Origin: CAYMRB01 sp964392615
Lineage (GTDB): Bacteria > Planctomycetota > UBA8108
Direction: 5' to 3'
NCBI GenBank assembly: GCA_964392615.1
Contig: CAYMRB010000235.1
Location: 1 to 15,606, forward strand
DNA length: 15,606 bases
How positions within the stretch are numbered: the first letter of the stretch is position 1; every line of letters begins with the position of its first letter. This document shows positions 1 through 8,163 of the stretch, in pieces. The translations under genes were made by a program, and so were the position numbers. Below the pieces are notes generated by a model. That model saw only the letters and a list, made by a program, of their open reading frames with translations. It was not told where the DNA came from and searched no databases.

Positions 1-2
1 AC

Positions 3-1058
3 GGCGAGCTCGGGGGGGCGCGGATCGCCGTAGCCAACGGCGACGCCGATCCGATCATGGTCCGCGGGATCGAGATTCCGGGGCAGCTCCCGGAACGCCG
101 CAATTGGGTCGTGTCGCGATCCGGCAGGCTGCGATACGAAAAACGCCACCGCCGCTGGGAATGGGATCCGCGCGGTCGCGACGAGACGCCCGCGTCGTTC
201 GTGCGCGGCCTGATTTTTCCGGGCGAGGCGCTCGAGGTCGACCGCTGGCTGCGCATCCGCGGGCCGACTCACGATATCGTCCTTCTGTATAGCTCGATCC
301 CGGCCGTGCACTTCCACGATCTCGTCTACCTGCCGCGCGAACGCCCCGGCACCGGGAACCGCGTCGTGTTCGAGCGCGCGAGCGTCAGCGCGCAGGGTCG
401 TTACCGTCGGCTTCGTGCGGGCACCGAGGAGCGTGTCGTCGTCGTCGACCGAGCGCTCGAGTTCGGCGTCGTGCGGCGGAGCTTCTCGGTCGACACGCCG
501 TGGGCCGGCGATGATCCGACCCCGGGCGTCATCAACGCGCTGCGCAGCGTCGAGGGATTCGGTGACGTCAGCGGCGAGGTCTCGCAGTGGACGTCCGGCG
601 CGGCGTGGCTTGTACGCGATCCGCGCGACGGCGGCGTGCGCGTTCTGCCCGAGACCGGTGATGTCGAGTCGTTCTGGGACGTCGACTTCACCGTATTCGA
701 TCTCGCCGACGCCGCGGCGATCACGGGCGAGGGGCTCCTCGTCGAAGCGATCGCGAGCACGACCGAGCCGCCGGACGATCTCCCGCTCGAGGGCGAATCG
801 CCGGACGATCTCCCGCTCGAGGGCGAATCGCCGGACGATCTCCCGCTCGAGAGCATCGAGGACGAGGACGCCGCGGCAGACCCCTGGATCGAGGCAGTGC
901 CCGAGCCCGCCGAGCTCGTGTCGATTCCGCCCGGCGAGCTGCTCGAGGTGCTGCGCGCGGCGCAGGCCGTGCGCCTGCGCGTCGATTGGGTCGACCCGTT
1001 CGCCGAGGAGCGCGTTCCCTGTTTGCGCGTTCCCCGTGTGCGCCTGCGCGCTCGTTGA
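3..1058 (+). CDS. Hypothetical protein, 3' part (5' end outside window)
   Basis: I do not recognise this protein. The frame is open from the first complete codon at position 3 and reads sensibly before the first ATG at 57 (GELGGARIAVANGDADPIM), so the gene most likely starts upstream of the window. It ends at TGA 1056-1058. The visible product is about 351 residues, with no signal peptide or membrane segment visible. It has a Trp- and Arg-rich beta-type N-terminal half (RRWEWDPRGRDETP). An acidic Pro-rich linker follows, made of about 2.7 copies of the decapeptide PDDLPLEGES, then a short C-terminal segment ending in Arg-rich LRVPRVRLRAR. It converges on the Uma2-like gene with only 5 bp between stop codons and no visible terminator. 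The codon periodicity is like that of its neighbours. Function is unknown. Coding status is fairly sure; the start is not determinable here. Confidence 0.75.
   Translation, partial: GELGGARIAVANGDADPIMVRGIEIPGQLPERRNWVVSRSGRLRYEKRHRRWEWDPRGRDETPASFVRGLIFPGEALEVDRWLRIRGPTHDIVLLYSSIPAVHFHDLVYLPRERPGTGNRVVFERASVSAQGRYRRLRAGTEERVVVVDRALEFGVVRRSFSVDTPWAGDDPTPGVINALRSVEGFGDVSGEVSQWTSGAAWLVRDPRDGGVRVLPETGDVESFWDVDFTVFDLADAAAITGEGLLVEAIASTTEPPDDLPLEGESPDDLPLEGESPDDLPLESIEDEDAAADPWIEAVPEPAELVSIPPGELLEVLRAAQAVRLRVDWVDPFAEERVPCLRVPRVRLRAR
771..851 (+). repeat. In-frame 30-bp tandem repeat (2.7 copies)
   Basis: The unit CCGGACGATCTCCCGCTCGA plus GGGCGAATCG is repeated exactly at 771-800 and 801-830. A third copy runs from 831 and diverges after about 851. 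The unit is a multiple of three and encodes PDDLPLEGES, so copy-number change would lengthen or shorten the linker of the host protein without a frameshift. The copies are identical at the DNA level, which suggests recent expansion by slippage. Confidence 0.9.
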
Positions 1059-1063
1059 CGCGC

Positions 1064-1807
1064 CTACGAGCCAGCGTCCTTCTTGAGCCGGCCGATCTCC
1101 TCGCGCAGCCGCGCGAGCTCCGCCTCCGCAGCGTCGGCGCGGGCGCGCTCCTCGTTGGCGCGGGCAAGCTCCTCGGCTACACGCCCGTGCAACTCGGCGG
1201 GGATCGGCAGTAGCTCCCGCACCTGCGGATCGAACCAGCGGAGCGACCTGTCGCGCGCGTGGAGCTCGAGCCCCGTCACCGCGCTCGGGAGGACAGCCAC
1301 GCCGTCGTCCGTCACCGTCGGCTCGACCGCCAGCAGCTCGCCGCCCTCGAGTCGGAATCCCCGCAGGCCCCGGAAGAACGGCTCGCCCGGAGCGTCGTCC
1401 GAGACGATCTCGGGGTCGAAGTCCGGATCGAAGAGATAGTACTCGAGCACGCCGAAGCTCGCGTAAATCGCGCGCTTGCGACCGAGATCTTCGATGTGGG
1501 TCGAGCGCGAGCTCAGCTCGATGACGAGCTCTGGCGCGCGCGGCTCGTTCCACACCTGGTAGATGCGGCGCTTCCTCTTCTCGACGCCGCGGACGACGAA
1601 GACGTCCGGAGCGACGACCATGCGCGGGTTGCCATTCTCGAAGTAGACGAACAGGTTGCCGCTGACGTAGACGTCCGGCACCGATCGATAGTGCTGCTGC
1701 AGAGCGACGATCAAGTCGGCCATCAGATCCCGGTGCAGATCGGTCTCAGCCATGGGCTGGCCGTCCGATTCCGGGTAGTGAACCTGCGGTTCGCGGGGCT
1801 GCAGCAT
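1064..1807 (-). CDS. Uma2 family (DUF820) PD-(D/E)XK nuclease-like protein
   Basis: This is a Uma2/DUF820 restriction-endonuclease-like protein. The family has a PD-(D/E)XK fold, is expanded in cyanobacteria and planctomycetes, and its in vivo role is not established. Visible family features are the N-terminal YPESDGQPMAETDLHRDLM, the acidic pair in VAPDVFVV (P67-D68), the strand ELVIELSS with E97, and basic R110/K111 before the conserved YASFGVLEYYLFDP. The last 45 or so residues (AELHGRVAEELARANEERAR onward) form an Ala/Glu/Arg-rich coiled coil, common in planctomycete members. I chose ATG 1807 (247 residues) because GAGGAAGG lies just upstream at normal spacing. An ATG at 1861 with GAGG four bases upstream would add 18 residues and cannot be excluded. 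It converges tightly with the upstream hypothetical gene. The family call is sure; nuclease activity is inferred. Confidence 0.9.
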   Translation of the reverse strand: MLQPREPQVHYPESDGQPMAETDLHRDLMADLIVALQQHYRSVPDVYVSGNLFVYFENGNPRMVVAPDVFVVRGVEKRKRRIYQVWNEPRAPELVIELSSRSTHIEDLGRKRAIYASFGVLEYYLFDPDFDPEIVSDDAPGEPFFRGLRGFRLEGGELLAVEPTVTDDGVAVLPSAVTGLELHARDRSLRWFDPQVRELLPIPAELHGRVAEELARANEERARADAAEAELARLREEIGRLKKDAGS

Positions 1808-1982
1808 GACCTTCCTCTCGGCTTGGGTCGATGCGGATGGATTGACGTTCACCGCGCACATTGTACCTCGCTTTCCGAGCGAATAGCACGCGGCCGAGAC
1901 CGGGGGAGGCAGGCTCTCGAGAGTATAGCGTCGGTTGCCCGCGCTACGAATGTGAGCGCCGAGATTCCGTCGGCGAAGCGGC

Positions 1983-2711
1983 TCAGTCTCCGTCCGCAGG
2001 CACCGGCGGCAGGTCGGCGTAGCTCATGTGGATCCACTGCGGCTCGCCACCCTGCGGGAACAGCAGGATGAGCAGGCTGTCGTGGACCCTGCCGAGCAAC
2101 GCCGCGTCGGGCATGCCGAGCTCGGTCAGGATGCCGGGAATCGTCCAGCTGTGGTGGCACATGACGGCCGTCGCGCCGACGGGGATCGCGCGGATCGCGG
2201 CGACGCCCTCGGCGACCGGATCGATCGGCGGATCTGCATCGGGGTTCAAGGCCGGCGTCAGGGTCTGGATCATCTCCGGCGGATCCTCGAGACGATCGAT
2301 CCACGGCTGCACCGTCTGCTGCGTGCGGATCTGATCGCTGGTGATGATCTGGCACGGGTCGAGCGACTCGAGAATCTGACCGAGCATCTCCGCGCGCACG
2401 CGGCCCGCCGGAGCCAGTACGGCTTCCGCGCCGCCGGGTTCCCTCTCGGCATGCCGTGTCAGGATCACCGTCGTCACGGGGCCCGGTCGCGGTTCGACGG
2501 GCGCCGGGCCACCGACGAACAGGTGATTCAGCAGGTAGATCGGATCGTTGATGTTGAGCCGGCGATCCCCATCGACGTCACCGGCGATCGGCAGCGGCGG
2601 CGCTGGCTCCGGACAGGTGACGGCATGGGCCGACTCCACCGGGTCGTGAAGATACTCCGACAGCGCGAAACCGCTCGCGAACACGGCAAGGAGGACTGCG
2701 AGCTTCCTCAT
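1983..2711 (-). CDS. Exported histidine phosphatase with dockerin/EF-hand-like module
   Basis: The protein has 242 residues. Residues 1-20 or so (MRKLAVLLAVFASGFAL) look like a signal peptide or N-terminal membrane anchor. Residues 44-66 (GDVDGDRRLNIND then PIYLLNHLF) match the calcium-binding half of a type I dockerin repeat, with D45, D47, D49 and D56 as likely ligands. Only one such repeat is present, where dockerins have two. From about residue 80 there is a histidine phosphatase (phosphoglycerate mutase/SixA-like) domain: TRHAE with nucleophile H87, SDQIRTQQT with R139, and a late VMCHHSWTIP carrying the second catalytic His (H187). The family transfers or removes phosphate through a phosphohistidine; the substrate here is unknown. 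ATG 2711 is preferred over the longer frame to 2774 because it puts the signal peptide at the N-terminus and has AGG seven bases upstream. The gene is divergent from the esterase gene. Confidence 0.85.
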   Translation of the reverse strand: MRKLAVLLAVFASGFALSEYLHDPVESAHAVTCPEPAPPLPIAGDVDGDRRLNINDPIYLLNHLFVGGPAPVEPRPGPVTTVILTRHAEREPGGAEAVLAPAGRVRAEMLGQILESLDPCQIITSDQIRTQQTVQPWIDRLEDPPEMIQTLTPALNPDADPPIDPVAEGVAAIRAIPVGATAVMCHHSWTIPGILTELGMPDAALLGRVHDSLLILLFPQGGEPQWIHMSYADLPPVPADGD

Positions 2712-2955
2712 GTCGATGCCTGCTATCCGATAGTCCGATGCGAAAACCCCGTAGACCTCTCGACGCATTCCCACCCGACGATTCTACGGCCGGACGCCGT
2801 CGTACTAAGCGGTTTTCGCCCCCCGTTCGTGTGGGTTGGTCCTTTTTTCGTGGAATCGATCCTCGCCGTTGGCTTTCATCCGCTCGGCGCCGGCTCGACT
2901 TCCACAGCGCCGCCGCCCCCCGTTCCCCCGCGCGAGAATCTTCGAGGAGGAAGAC

Positions 2956-5106
2956 GTGTCCACCATGCGCTCGTTCCGCTCAGTCGTCGTCGCTTGCTCT
3001 CTGTCGTTGGCGCTCCTCACGGCGGCGTCGGCGTCCCTCTCCCCGTGCCGCGCCGATGAGCCCGCCGTTCAGCACCTCGTGCTGTTCAAGTTCAAGGACG
3101 ACGTCGAGTGGGCGAAGCTGCGGACGATCCTCGACGAGTTCGCAGAGTTGCCGAGCCGCATCCCGGGGATCACCGGATTCCAGTGGGGGACGAACAATAG
3201 CCCCGAGCCGTTCGCCGCCGGTTTGACGCACGGCTTCATCGTCACGTTCGAGAACGCGGCCGCGCGGGATACGTATGTCACGCACGCCGCGCACGTCGCG
3301 TTCGTCGATCTCGTCAAGCCGACTCTCGACGACGTGTTCGTGCTCGATTTCCCGGTCGCGAAGACACCGCCGGCCGCCGAGCCGGGCCGCACGCACCACC
3401 TCGTGTTCTTCAAGTTCAAGGACGGTACGCCTGAGGCGAAGATCGACGAGGTCAACACCGCGTTCGCGGCGCTCGAGGGCAAGATCTCCGGCCTGCTGCG
3501 TTACCAGGCCGGCGTGAACAACAGCCCGGAAGGGCTGACCCGCGGCTACACGCACGGCTACCTGTTGACGTTCGTCAACGACCGCGCTCGCGACGATTAT
3601 CTGCCGCACCCGGCCCACAAGGAATTCGGCAAGGTCGTCAGCGGCGCGATCGAGACACCGATCGTCCTCGACTTCACGGTGCGACCGGCCGCGCAGCACC
3701 TGTTCGTCACGCACGGCCTCGAGCCGTTCCGCGTCTACCAACGCGGCGATGACGACACGGCAACGATCCGCTTCGCGGGCATCGCGCGCGACGAGGGGCC
3801 GATCGAGGCGCGATTGCGCTCGGGGCGCCGCACGGTGGCGAACTTCGATTGGAAGGTCGTCGGCAAAGCGGTGCGGGGCGCGTTCGAGGCGGCGATCGAG
3901 GGAATTCCCCCGGGCGGTGAGTACACGGTCGAGGTGCGCCAACGCGACGCGCTCGGCAACGTTCTGGCGCACACCGAGGTGGCCGACATCCTCGTTGGCG
4001 ACCTGTGGATTCTCGCCGGCCAGTCGAACATGCAGGGCGTCGGCAACCTCGTCGACCTCGAGGAGCCGGATCCGCGCGTCCACTGCTTCACGATGGCGCA
4101 TCGCTGGGAGCTCGCGAAGGAGCCGCTCCACTGGCTCTCCGAGTCGCCGGATCCCGTGCACAGCGGCCGCTACTTCCGCGGCGCGAAGAACGAAGCGGAT
4201 CGCCGCGGCGTGCGGGCCGGGCAGCGCAGCTCGCGCACCAAGGGCGCGGGGCTCGGCCTCGCGTTCGCGAAGGAGCTCGTGCGCCGGACCGGCGTACCGG
4301 TCGGGCTGATCGCTTCGGCCCATGGCGGCACGTCCATGGAGCAGTGGAACCCGGCGCGTCGCGACGAGGGCGGCGCATCGCTGTACGGGTCGATGTTCAA
4401 GCAGGTCCGCGCGGCCGGCGGCAAGGTGAAGGGCGTGCTGTGGTATCAGGGCGAGTCCGACGCCAACTCCGGCGCTGCGCCGCTGTTCGCCGAGCGCTTC
4501 AAGGGGCTCGTCGCGGCGTACCGCCAGGACCTCGAGTCGCCCGAGCTGCCGTTCTACTACGTGCAGATCGGCGCGTTCGTGCATGGCCGCGAATCCGGGC
4601 CCTGGGACCGGATTCAGGACCTGCAGCGGCTCGCGGAGACGCAGATCCCGCACACAGCGATGATCTCGGTCATCGACTTGCCACTCGACGATCTGATCCA
4701 CGTCGGCACGAGCGGGCTCAAGCGCGCCGGCAAGCGTCTCGCGAAGATCGCCCACAAGGAGCTGTTCGGCGCGCCGGATATCGAGCGTGGTCCAAGGCTC
4801 GTGAGCGTCAAGGCCGCGCCCGGCGATCTCGTGCTGCGCGTCGAGTACGCCGAGGTCAACGGTGGACTGCTGCCGCGCGAGAAGGTCGAGGGCTTCAGCA
4901 TCCGCACGAAGGACGGCACGGCCCAGCCGCTGATCTACAAGGCGTTCGTCGACCCGGCCGCGACCAACGTCGTCGTCCTGGAGCTCCGAGCGCCACCGTC
5001 CGACGGGTACCTGTGGTACGGCGCGGGCCTCGCGCCCGTGTGCAACCTCGTCGACGCGGAGGACATGGCCGCGCCCGTGTTCGGTCCGGTCGCGATCGAG
5101 CGCTGA
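2956..5106 (+). CDS. Secreted esterase: two Dabb domains fused to sialate O-acetylesterase-type SGNH domain
   Basis: This 716-residue protein has a signal peptide at 1-33 (hydrophobic SVVVACSLSLALLTAASASL, likely cleavage after CRA). Two tandem Dabb (stress-responsive A/B barrel) domains follow at about 38-135 and 145-242, each opening with HLVxFKFKD and holding NNSPE and THG motifs. A sialate O-acetylesterase-type SGNH domain spans about 345-620: GQSNMQG with nucleophile S357, HGGTS from H456, WYQGESD from W496, and the DxxH pair D579/H582. Members remove O-acetyl groups from sialic acids or other acetylated glycans; the substrate here is unknown. Start is GTG 2956, because GGAGG lies five bases upstream; ATG 2965 would lose the first three residues and space the site badly. 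The product probably acts in the periplasm or outside the cell. Fusion of Dabb pairs to this esterase is unusual. Confidence 0.9.
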   Translation: MSTMRSFRSVVVACSLSLALLTAASASLSPCRADEPAVQHLVLFKFKDDVEWAKLRTILDEFAELPSRIPGITGFQWGTNNSPEPFAAGLTHGFIVTFENAAARDTYVTHAAHVAFVDLVKPTLDDVFVLDFPVAKTPPAAEPGRTHHLVFFKFKDGTPEAKIDEVNTAFAALEGKISGLLRYQAGVNNSPEGLTRGYTHGYLLTFVNDRARDDYLPHPAHKEFGKVVSGAIETPIVLDFTVRPAAQHLFVTHGLEPFRVYQRGDDDTATIRFAGIARDEGPIEARLRSGRRTVANFDWKVVGKAVRGAFEAAIEGIPPGGEYTVEVRQRDALGNVLAHTEVADILVGDLWILAGQSNMQGVGNLVDLEEPDPRVHCFTMAHRWELAKEPLHWLSESPDPVHSGRYFRGAKNEADRRGVRAGQRSSRTKGAGLGLAFAKELVRRTGVPVGLIASAHGGTSMEQWNPARRDEGGASLYGSMFKQVRAAGGKVKGVLWYQGESDANSGAAPLFAERFKGLVAAYRQDLESPELPFYYVQIGAFVHGRESGPWDRIQDLQRLAETQIPHTAMISVIDLPLDDLIHVGTSGLKRAGKRLAKIAHKELFGAPDIERGPRLVSVKAAPGDLVLRVEYAEVNGGLLPREKVEGFSIRTKDGTAQPLIYKAFVDPAATNVVVLELRAPPSDGYLWYGAGLAPVCNLVDAEDMAAPVFGPVAIER

Positions 5107-5124
5107 CAGGCGTTGACGATCCGG

Positions 5125-5158
5125 TGCCGCGCTCCTCGTGCGATCGAGGCGCGCGGCA
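5125..5158. terminator. Strong dyad between convergent genes, probable bidirectional terminator
   Basis: The 14-base arms at 5125-5138 and 5145-5158 (TGCCGCGC..CTCG and CGAG..GCGCGGCA) pair with a single mismatch around a six-base loop TGCGAT. It sits in the 57-bp gap between the convergent esterase and aldo/keto reductase genes. There is no T-run on either side, so it is a stem-only terminator or RNA 3'-end stabiliser rather than a textbook intrinsic terminator. Confidence 0.6.
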
Positions 5159-5163
5159 TTGAG

Positions 5164-6166
5164 TCAACCCGTGACGCCGTAGAGCTTGCGGCCGACCGGA
5201 CCGTCAAACGCGCGCGTCGTCTTGAAGCGCTCGTGCTCGCCCGCGAGGGCGACCTCCTTCGCGCGCTCGAGAATGGCGGTCTTCTCGTCGGCGGTCATCG
5301 GCTTCAAGGTGCGCGCGAGCTCGAGATTGCTGCGCAGGAAGCGCAGCGATTGCATGCCGCTGACGATCGTCGCGACCGGTAGCGCGGTCGCATAGCGCCA
5401 GCACTCCTCGACCGTCGCGATGCCGGCGCGGACGATCTCGCCGCTCGCGCGCGTCTTCATCGCGAGGGGCGCGATGCCGCGCTTGACGAGTACCGGGAGC
5501 ACCCACTTCTCGAAGCTCTTGAACGAGCCGTCGAGGATGCTGAGCGGCATCAGCACGGCATCCCACGGATAGCCGTACGCGAGCATCTTCAGGTGGATCT
5601 GCGGGTCCTTGTGTCCGGTGAATCCGATGTAGCGGACCTTGCCCTGCTTGCGGGCGAGGTCGGCTGCCTCGATGCCGCCCGCCGGTCGCGAAGATGCGGT
5701 CCGGATCCTCGTCGTACACGCACTCGTGGAACATCCACAGGTCGATCGTGTCGGTCTTCAATCGGCGCAGGCTGTCCTCGAGGTGCTCCATCGCCGTCTT
5801 CTTGTCGCGGCCGTGGTGCTTCGTCATGACGAAGACCTTGTCGCGGCGGTCGTGGATCGCTTTGCCGGCGCGCTCCTCGCTGCGGCCCTTGTGGTACTCC
5901 CACGCGTTGTCGAGGAAGTTGACCCCTCCGTCGATCGCCTCGTGGATGATGCGAATCGCCTCGGACTCCGCGCACATGCCGATGTGATACCCGCCGACGC
6001 CGAGCAGCGAGAGCTTCTCGTCCGTCTTGCCGAAGCGGCGGTACGGCATGCCGTTCTTCGGCTCCGCGGCGGGAAGCTCGCCGCCGAGGCCGGCGGCGAG
6101 GGATGCGCCGGCAATCCCGGCAGCGGACACATGGAGAAACTGGCGGCGGGTCTTCTTGGGATCCAT
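5164..6166 (-). pseudogene. Tat-exported aldo/keto reductase, broken by a +1 frameshift (gene remnant or sequencing error)
   Basis: The reading frame opens at ATG 6166, with GGAGG five bases upstream, and encodes a twin-arginine signal (TRRQFLHVSAAGIAGASLAAG). An aldo/keto reductase barrel follows, with the tetrad D86, Y91, K116 and H147 all present. After FATGG (near 5680) the frame is lost. A second frame resumes at once with GGIEAADLARKQGKVRYIGF and continues through KTRASGEI and SGMQSLRFLRSNLELA to TGA at 5164. The span is 1003 nt, exactly one base more than 334 codons, so deleting one base in the G/C run (plus-strand about 5675-5684) restores a 333-residue enzyme. Both halves look conserved and no other lesion is seen, so a sequencing or assembly error is at least as likely as real inactivation. 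Unrepaired, the first frame would run 320 residues with a nonsense tail. The family reduces carbonyls with NADPH; the substrate is unknown. Confidence 0.85.
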
Positions 6167-6328
6167 CGGTACCTCCCTCGAACTCGCGATCGGCGTGGAA
6201 CTCGTGTCTCGACCCATCCAGCATGACCGGTCGTCGACGCGGCGGCAAGAGGAGCAGAGCGGCATCGCTGACAAATCACGCCGTTCGCCCTATCATGCCG
6301 TTTCGACCAACCGAGGCACCGACACGAC

Positions 6329-7915
6329 ATGACCATCCGACCTGTACTCATCGCTGGCCAATGGCGGCCGGCGGATTCGACGAGCGCGTTTCGCGCGACG
6401 AACCCGGCGACTGGCGCGGCGATCGGCGACGAGTATCCCGTCAGCAGCCGGGCGGATATCGAGGCCGCTCTCGCCGCGGGCCACGCCGCCGCGATGGAGC
6501 TCATCGACCTTCCGGCGGCACAGCGCGCGGACTTCCTCGATCGATACGCCGCGCGGATCGACGCGCGCGCCGACGAGATTTCCGCCTGTGCGGGCGAGGA
6601 GACCGCGCTGCCGGTCGCCCCGCGACTGAAGGACATCGAGTTGCCGAGAACGACGGGGCAGCTCCGCCAGGCGGCTGCCGCGGCGCGCGATGGATCGTGG
6701 GTCGAGGCGACGATCGACACGCAGACCGGCATCCGTTCGTGTCTCGGACCGCTCGGCGGTCCGGTGGCGGTATTCGGGCCGAACAACTTCCCGCTCGCGT
6801 TCAACGGCGTGTCGGGCGGCGACTTCGCGGCCGCGATCGCTGCCGGTAACCCGGTGATCGCGAAAGCGCACACGAGCCATCCGACAACGTCGCGACTTCT
6901 CGCGGAAGAGGCCGCACTCGCGGTCGCGGAGGCGGGATTGCCGGCTGCAACGGTGCAGATGCTCTATCGGACGAGTCATGCCGACGGATGCGTCTTCGTG
7001 TCGCACCCCCTGATCGGCGCCACCGGCTACACCGGCTCGCGCAGTGCCGGGCTGGTCATCAAGGAAGCTGCCGATCGCGTCGGCAAGCCGATCTACCTCG
7101 AGCTCTCGAGCATCAATCCCGTGTACGTCCTGCCGGGCGCTCTCGCCGAACGCGCGAGCGAGATCGCCGCGGAGTACGTGACATCGGCGCTGATGGGAGC
7201 CGGGCAGTTCTGCACGAATCCCGGCCTCGTCGTCGTCGTCGCTGGCGAGGAGAGCGAAGCGTTCATCGACGAGATTCGCGCGAAGTTCGCCGCCGCCTCC
7301 CCCGGCACGCTTCTCGGCACCGCAGTCCTGAGCAGTCTGGACGAGGCCGTCACGGCCCTGCGCGCTGACGGAGCCGAGGTCCTCACCGGGGGCGAACGGG
7401 TCGACGGCGACGCCTGTCGTTACACGAACACGTTGCTGCGTGCGAGCGGCGCCGCGTTCCTCGGCAACCCCGCCGGGTTCCAGCGCGAGGCATTCGGCAA
7501 CGCGGGGCTCGTCGTCGTGGCGGAGACGGAGGCCGCCCTCGTCGACATCACCGCGGCCTTCGAAGGCAACCTGACGGGCGCGCTGTACACGCACTCCGGT
7601 GGCGACGACGACGCGCTTCACGACGCGATCGTTCGTCCTCTCAGGCGGCGCGTCGGTCGCCTTCTGAACGACAAGATGCCGACCGGTGTCGCCGTGTGCG
7701 GCGCGATGAATCACGGTGGACCGTTTCCGGCGACCGGGCACCCGGGTTTCACGGCCGTCGGCATCCCCGCATCGTTGCGCCGATTCGCCATGCTCGAGAG
7801 CTGGGACAACGTCCGCGAAGCGCGTCTGCCGGCGGTTCTGCGCGATCGCAATCCGGACGGCGCGGTCTGGCGCCGAATCGATGGCGAGTGGACGCGGAGC
7901 GACGTTTCGGCCTGA
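6329..7915 (+). CDS. Aldehyde dehydrogenase (NADP+), alpha-ketoglutaric semialdehyde dehydrogenase type
   Basis: This 528-residue protein is an aldehyde dehydrogenase. It shows the oxyanion-hole Asn in VFGPNNFPLAF (N152/N153), the cofactor-binding K179 in GNPVIAKAHTSHP, general base E258 in IYLELSSINP, and nucleophile C295 in GQFCTNPG. The length, the AHTSHP and NMPTG-like (KMPTGVAV) signatures and the wording of the active-site motifs fit the branch that oxidises 2,5-dioxopentanoate to 2-oxoglutarate at the end of uronate, pentose or hydroxyproline breakdown (EC 1.2.1.26). Exact substrate is inferred from family resemblance. It is cytoplasmic, with no signal peptide. It stands alone, divergent from the aldo/keto reductase across a 162-bp gap, with no sugar-catabolic partner genes in the window. 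The Shine-Dalgarno sequence at ATG 6329 is weak (GAGG about 13 bases upstream). Confidence 0.88.
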   Translation: MTIRPVLIAGQWRPADSTSAFRATNPATGAAIGDEYPVSSRADIEAALAAGHAAAMELIDLPAAQRADFLDRYAARIDARADEISACAGEETALPVAPRLKDIELPRTTGQLRQAAAAARDGSWVEATIDTQTGIRSCLGPLGGPVAVFGPNNFPLAFNGVSGGDFAAAIAAGNPVIAKAHTSHPTTSRLLAEEAALAVAEAGLPAATVQMLYRTSHADGCVFVSHPLIGATGYTGSRSAGLVIKEAADRVGKPIYLELSSINPVYVLPGALAERASEIAAEYVTSALMGAGQFCTNPGLVVVVAGEESEAFIDEIRAKFAAASPGTLLGTAVLSSLDEAVTALRADGAEVLTGGERVDGDACRYTNTLLRASGAAFLGNPAGFQREAFGNAGLVVVAETEAALVDITAAFEGNLTGALYTHSGGDDDALHDAIVRPLRRRVGRLLNDKMPTGVAVCGAMNHGGPFPATGHPGFTAVGIPASLRRFAMLESWDNVREARLPAVLRDRNPDGAVWRRIDGEWTRSDVSA

Positions 7916-8163
7916 CGGCTCGAACGCGTCGCGCGAATCGCCGCTCTGCAACCGGCTCTCGGCCCTCGCGGGGGGTCACTCCTTCGGGGGTCGCACGCGC
8001 ATTTCGCTTCAATTCGGGGGCCACGATCGAGTATGGTTCCATCGTGAGTGAGTAGGGATAGGTACGCAGGAAGGGGGAGTCTTGCGGCGGTCGACAGCAG
8101 GTCGGATACTGCGATCGCGGTAGTGTCTTGCCGACGCCGATGTCGGTGACGAGGCTTCGAAGA

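Noticed and set aside
2980..4755. Long minus-strand open frame (591 codons)
   Set aside because: It lies antisense to the esterase gene, is Arg/Leu/Val/Asp-rich with no domain, and is the expected mirror frame in GC-rich coding sequence.
6293..7951. Long minus-strand open frame (552 codons)
   Set aside because: It is antisense to the aldehyde dehydrogenase, whose active-site motifs are clear, and its translation has no recognisable features.
7916..8163. Possible promoter or terminator between the aldehyde dehydrogenase and the NYN gene
   Set aside because: I looked for hairpins with T-runs and paired -35/-10 boxes; only weak, ambiguous matches were found.
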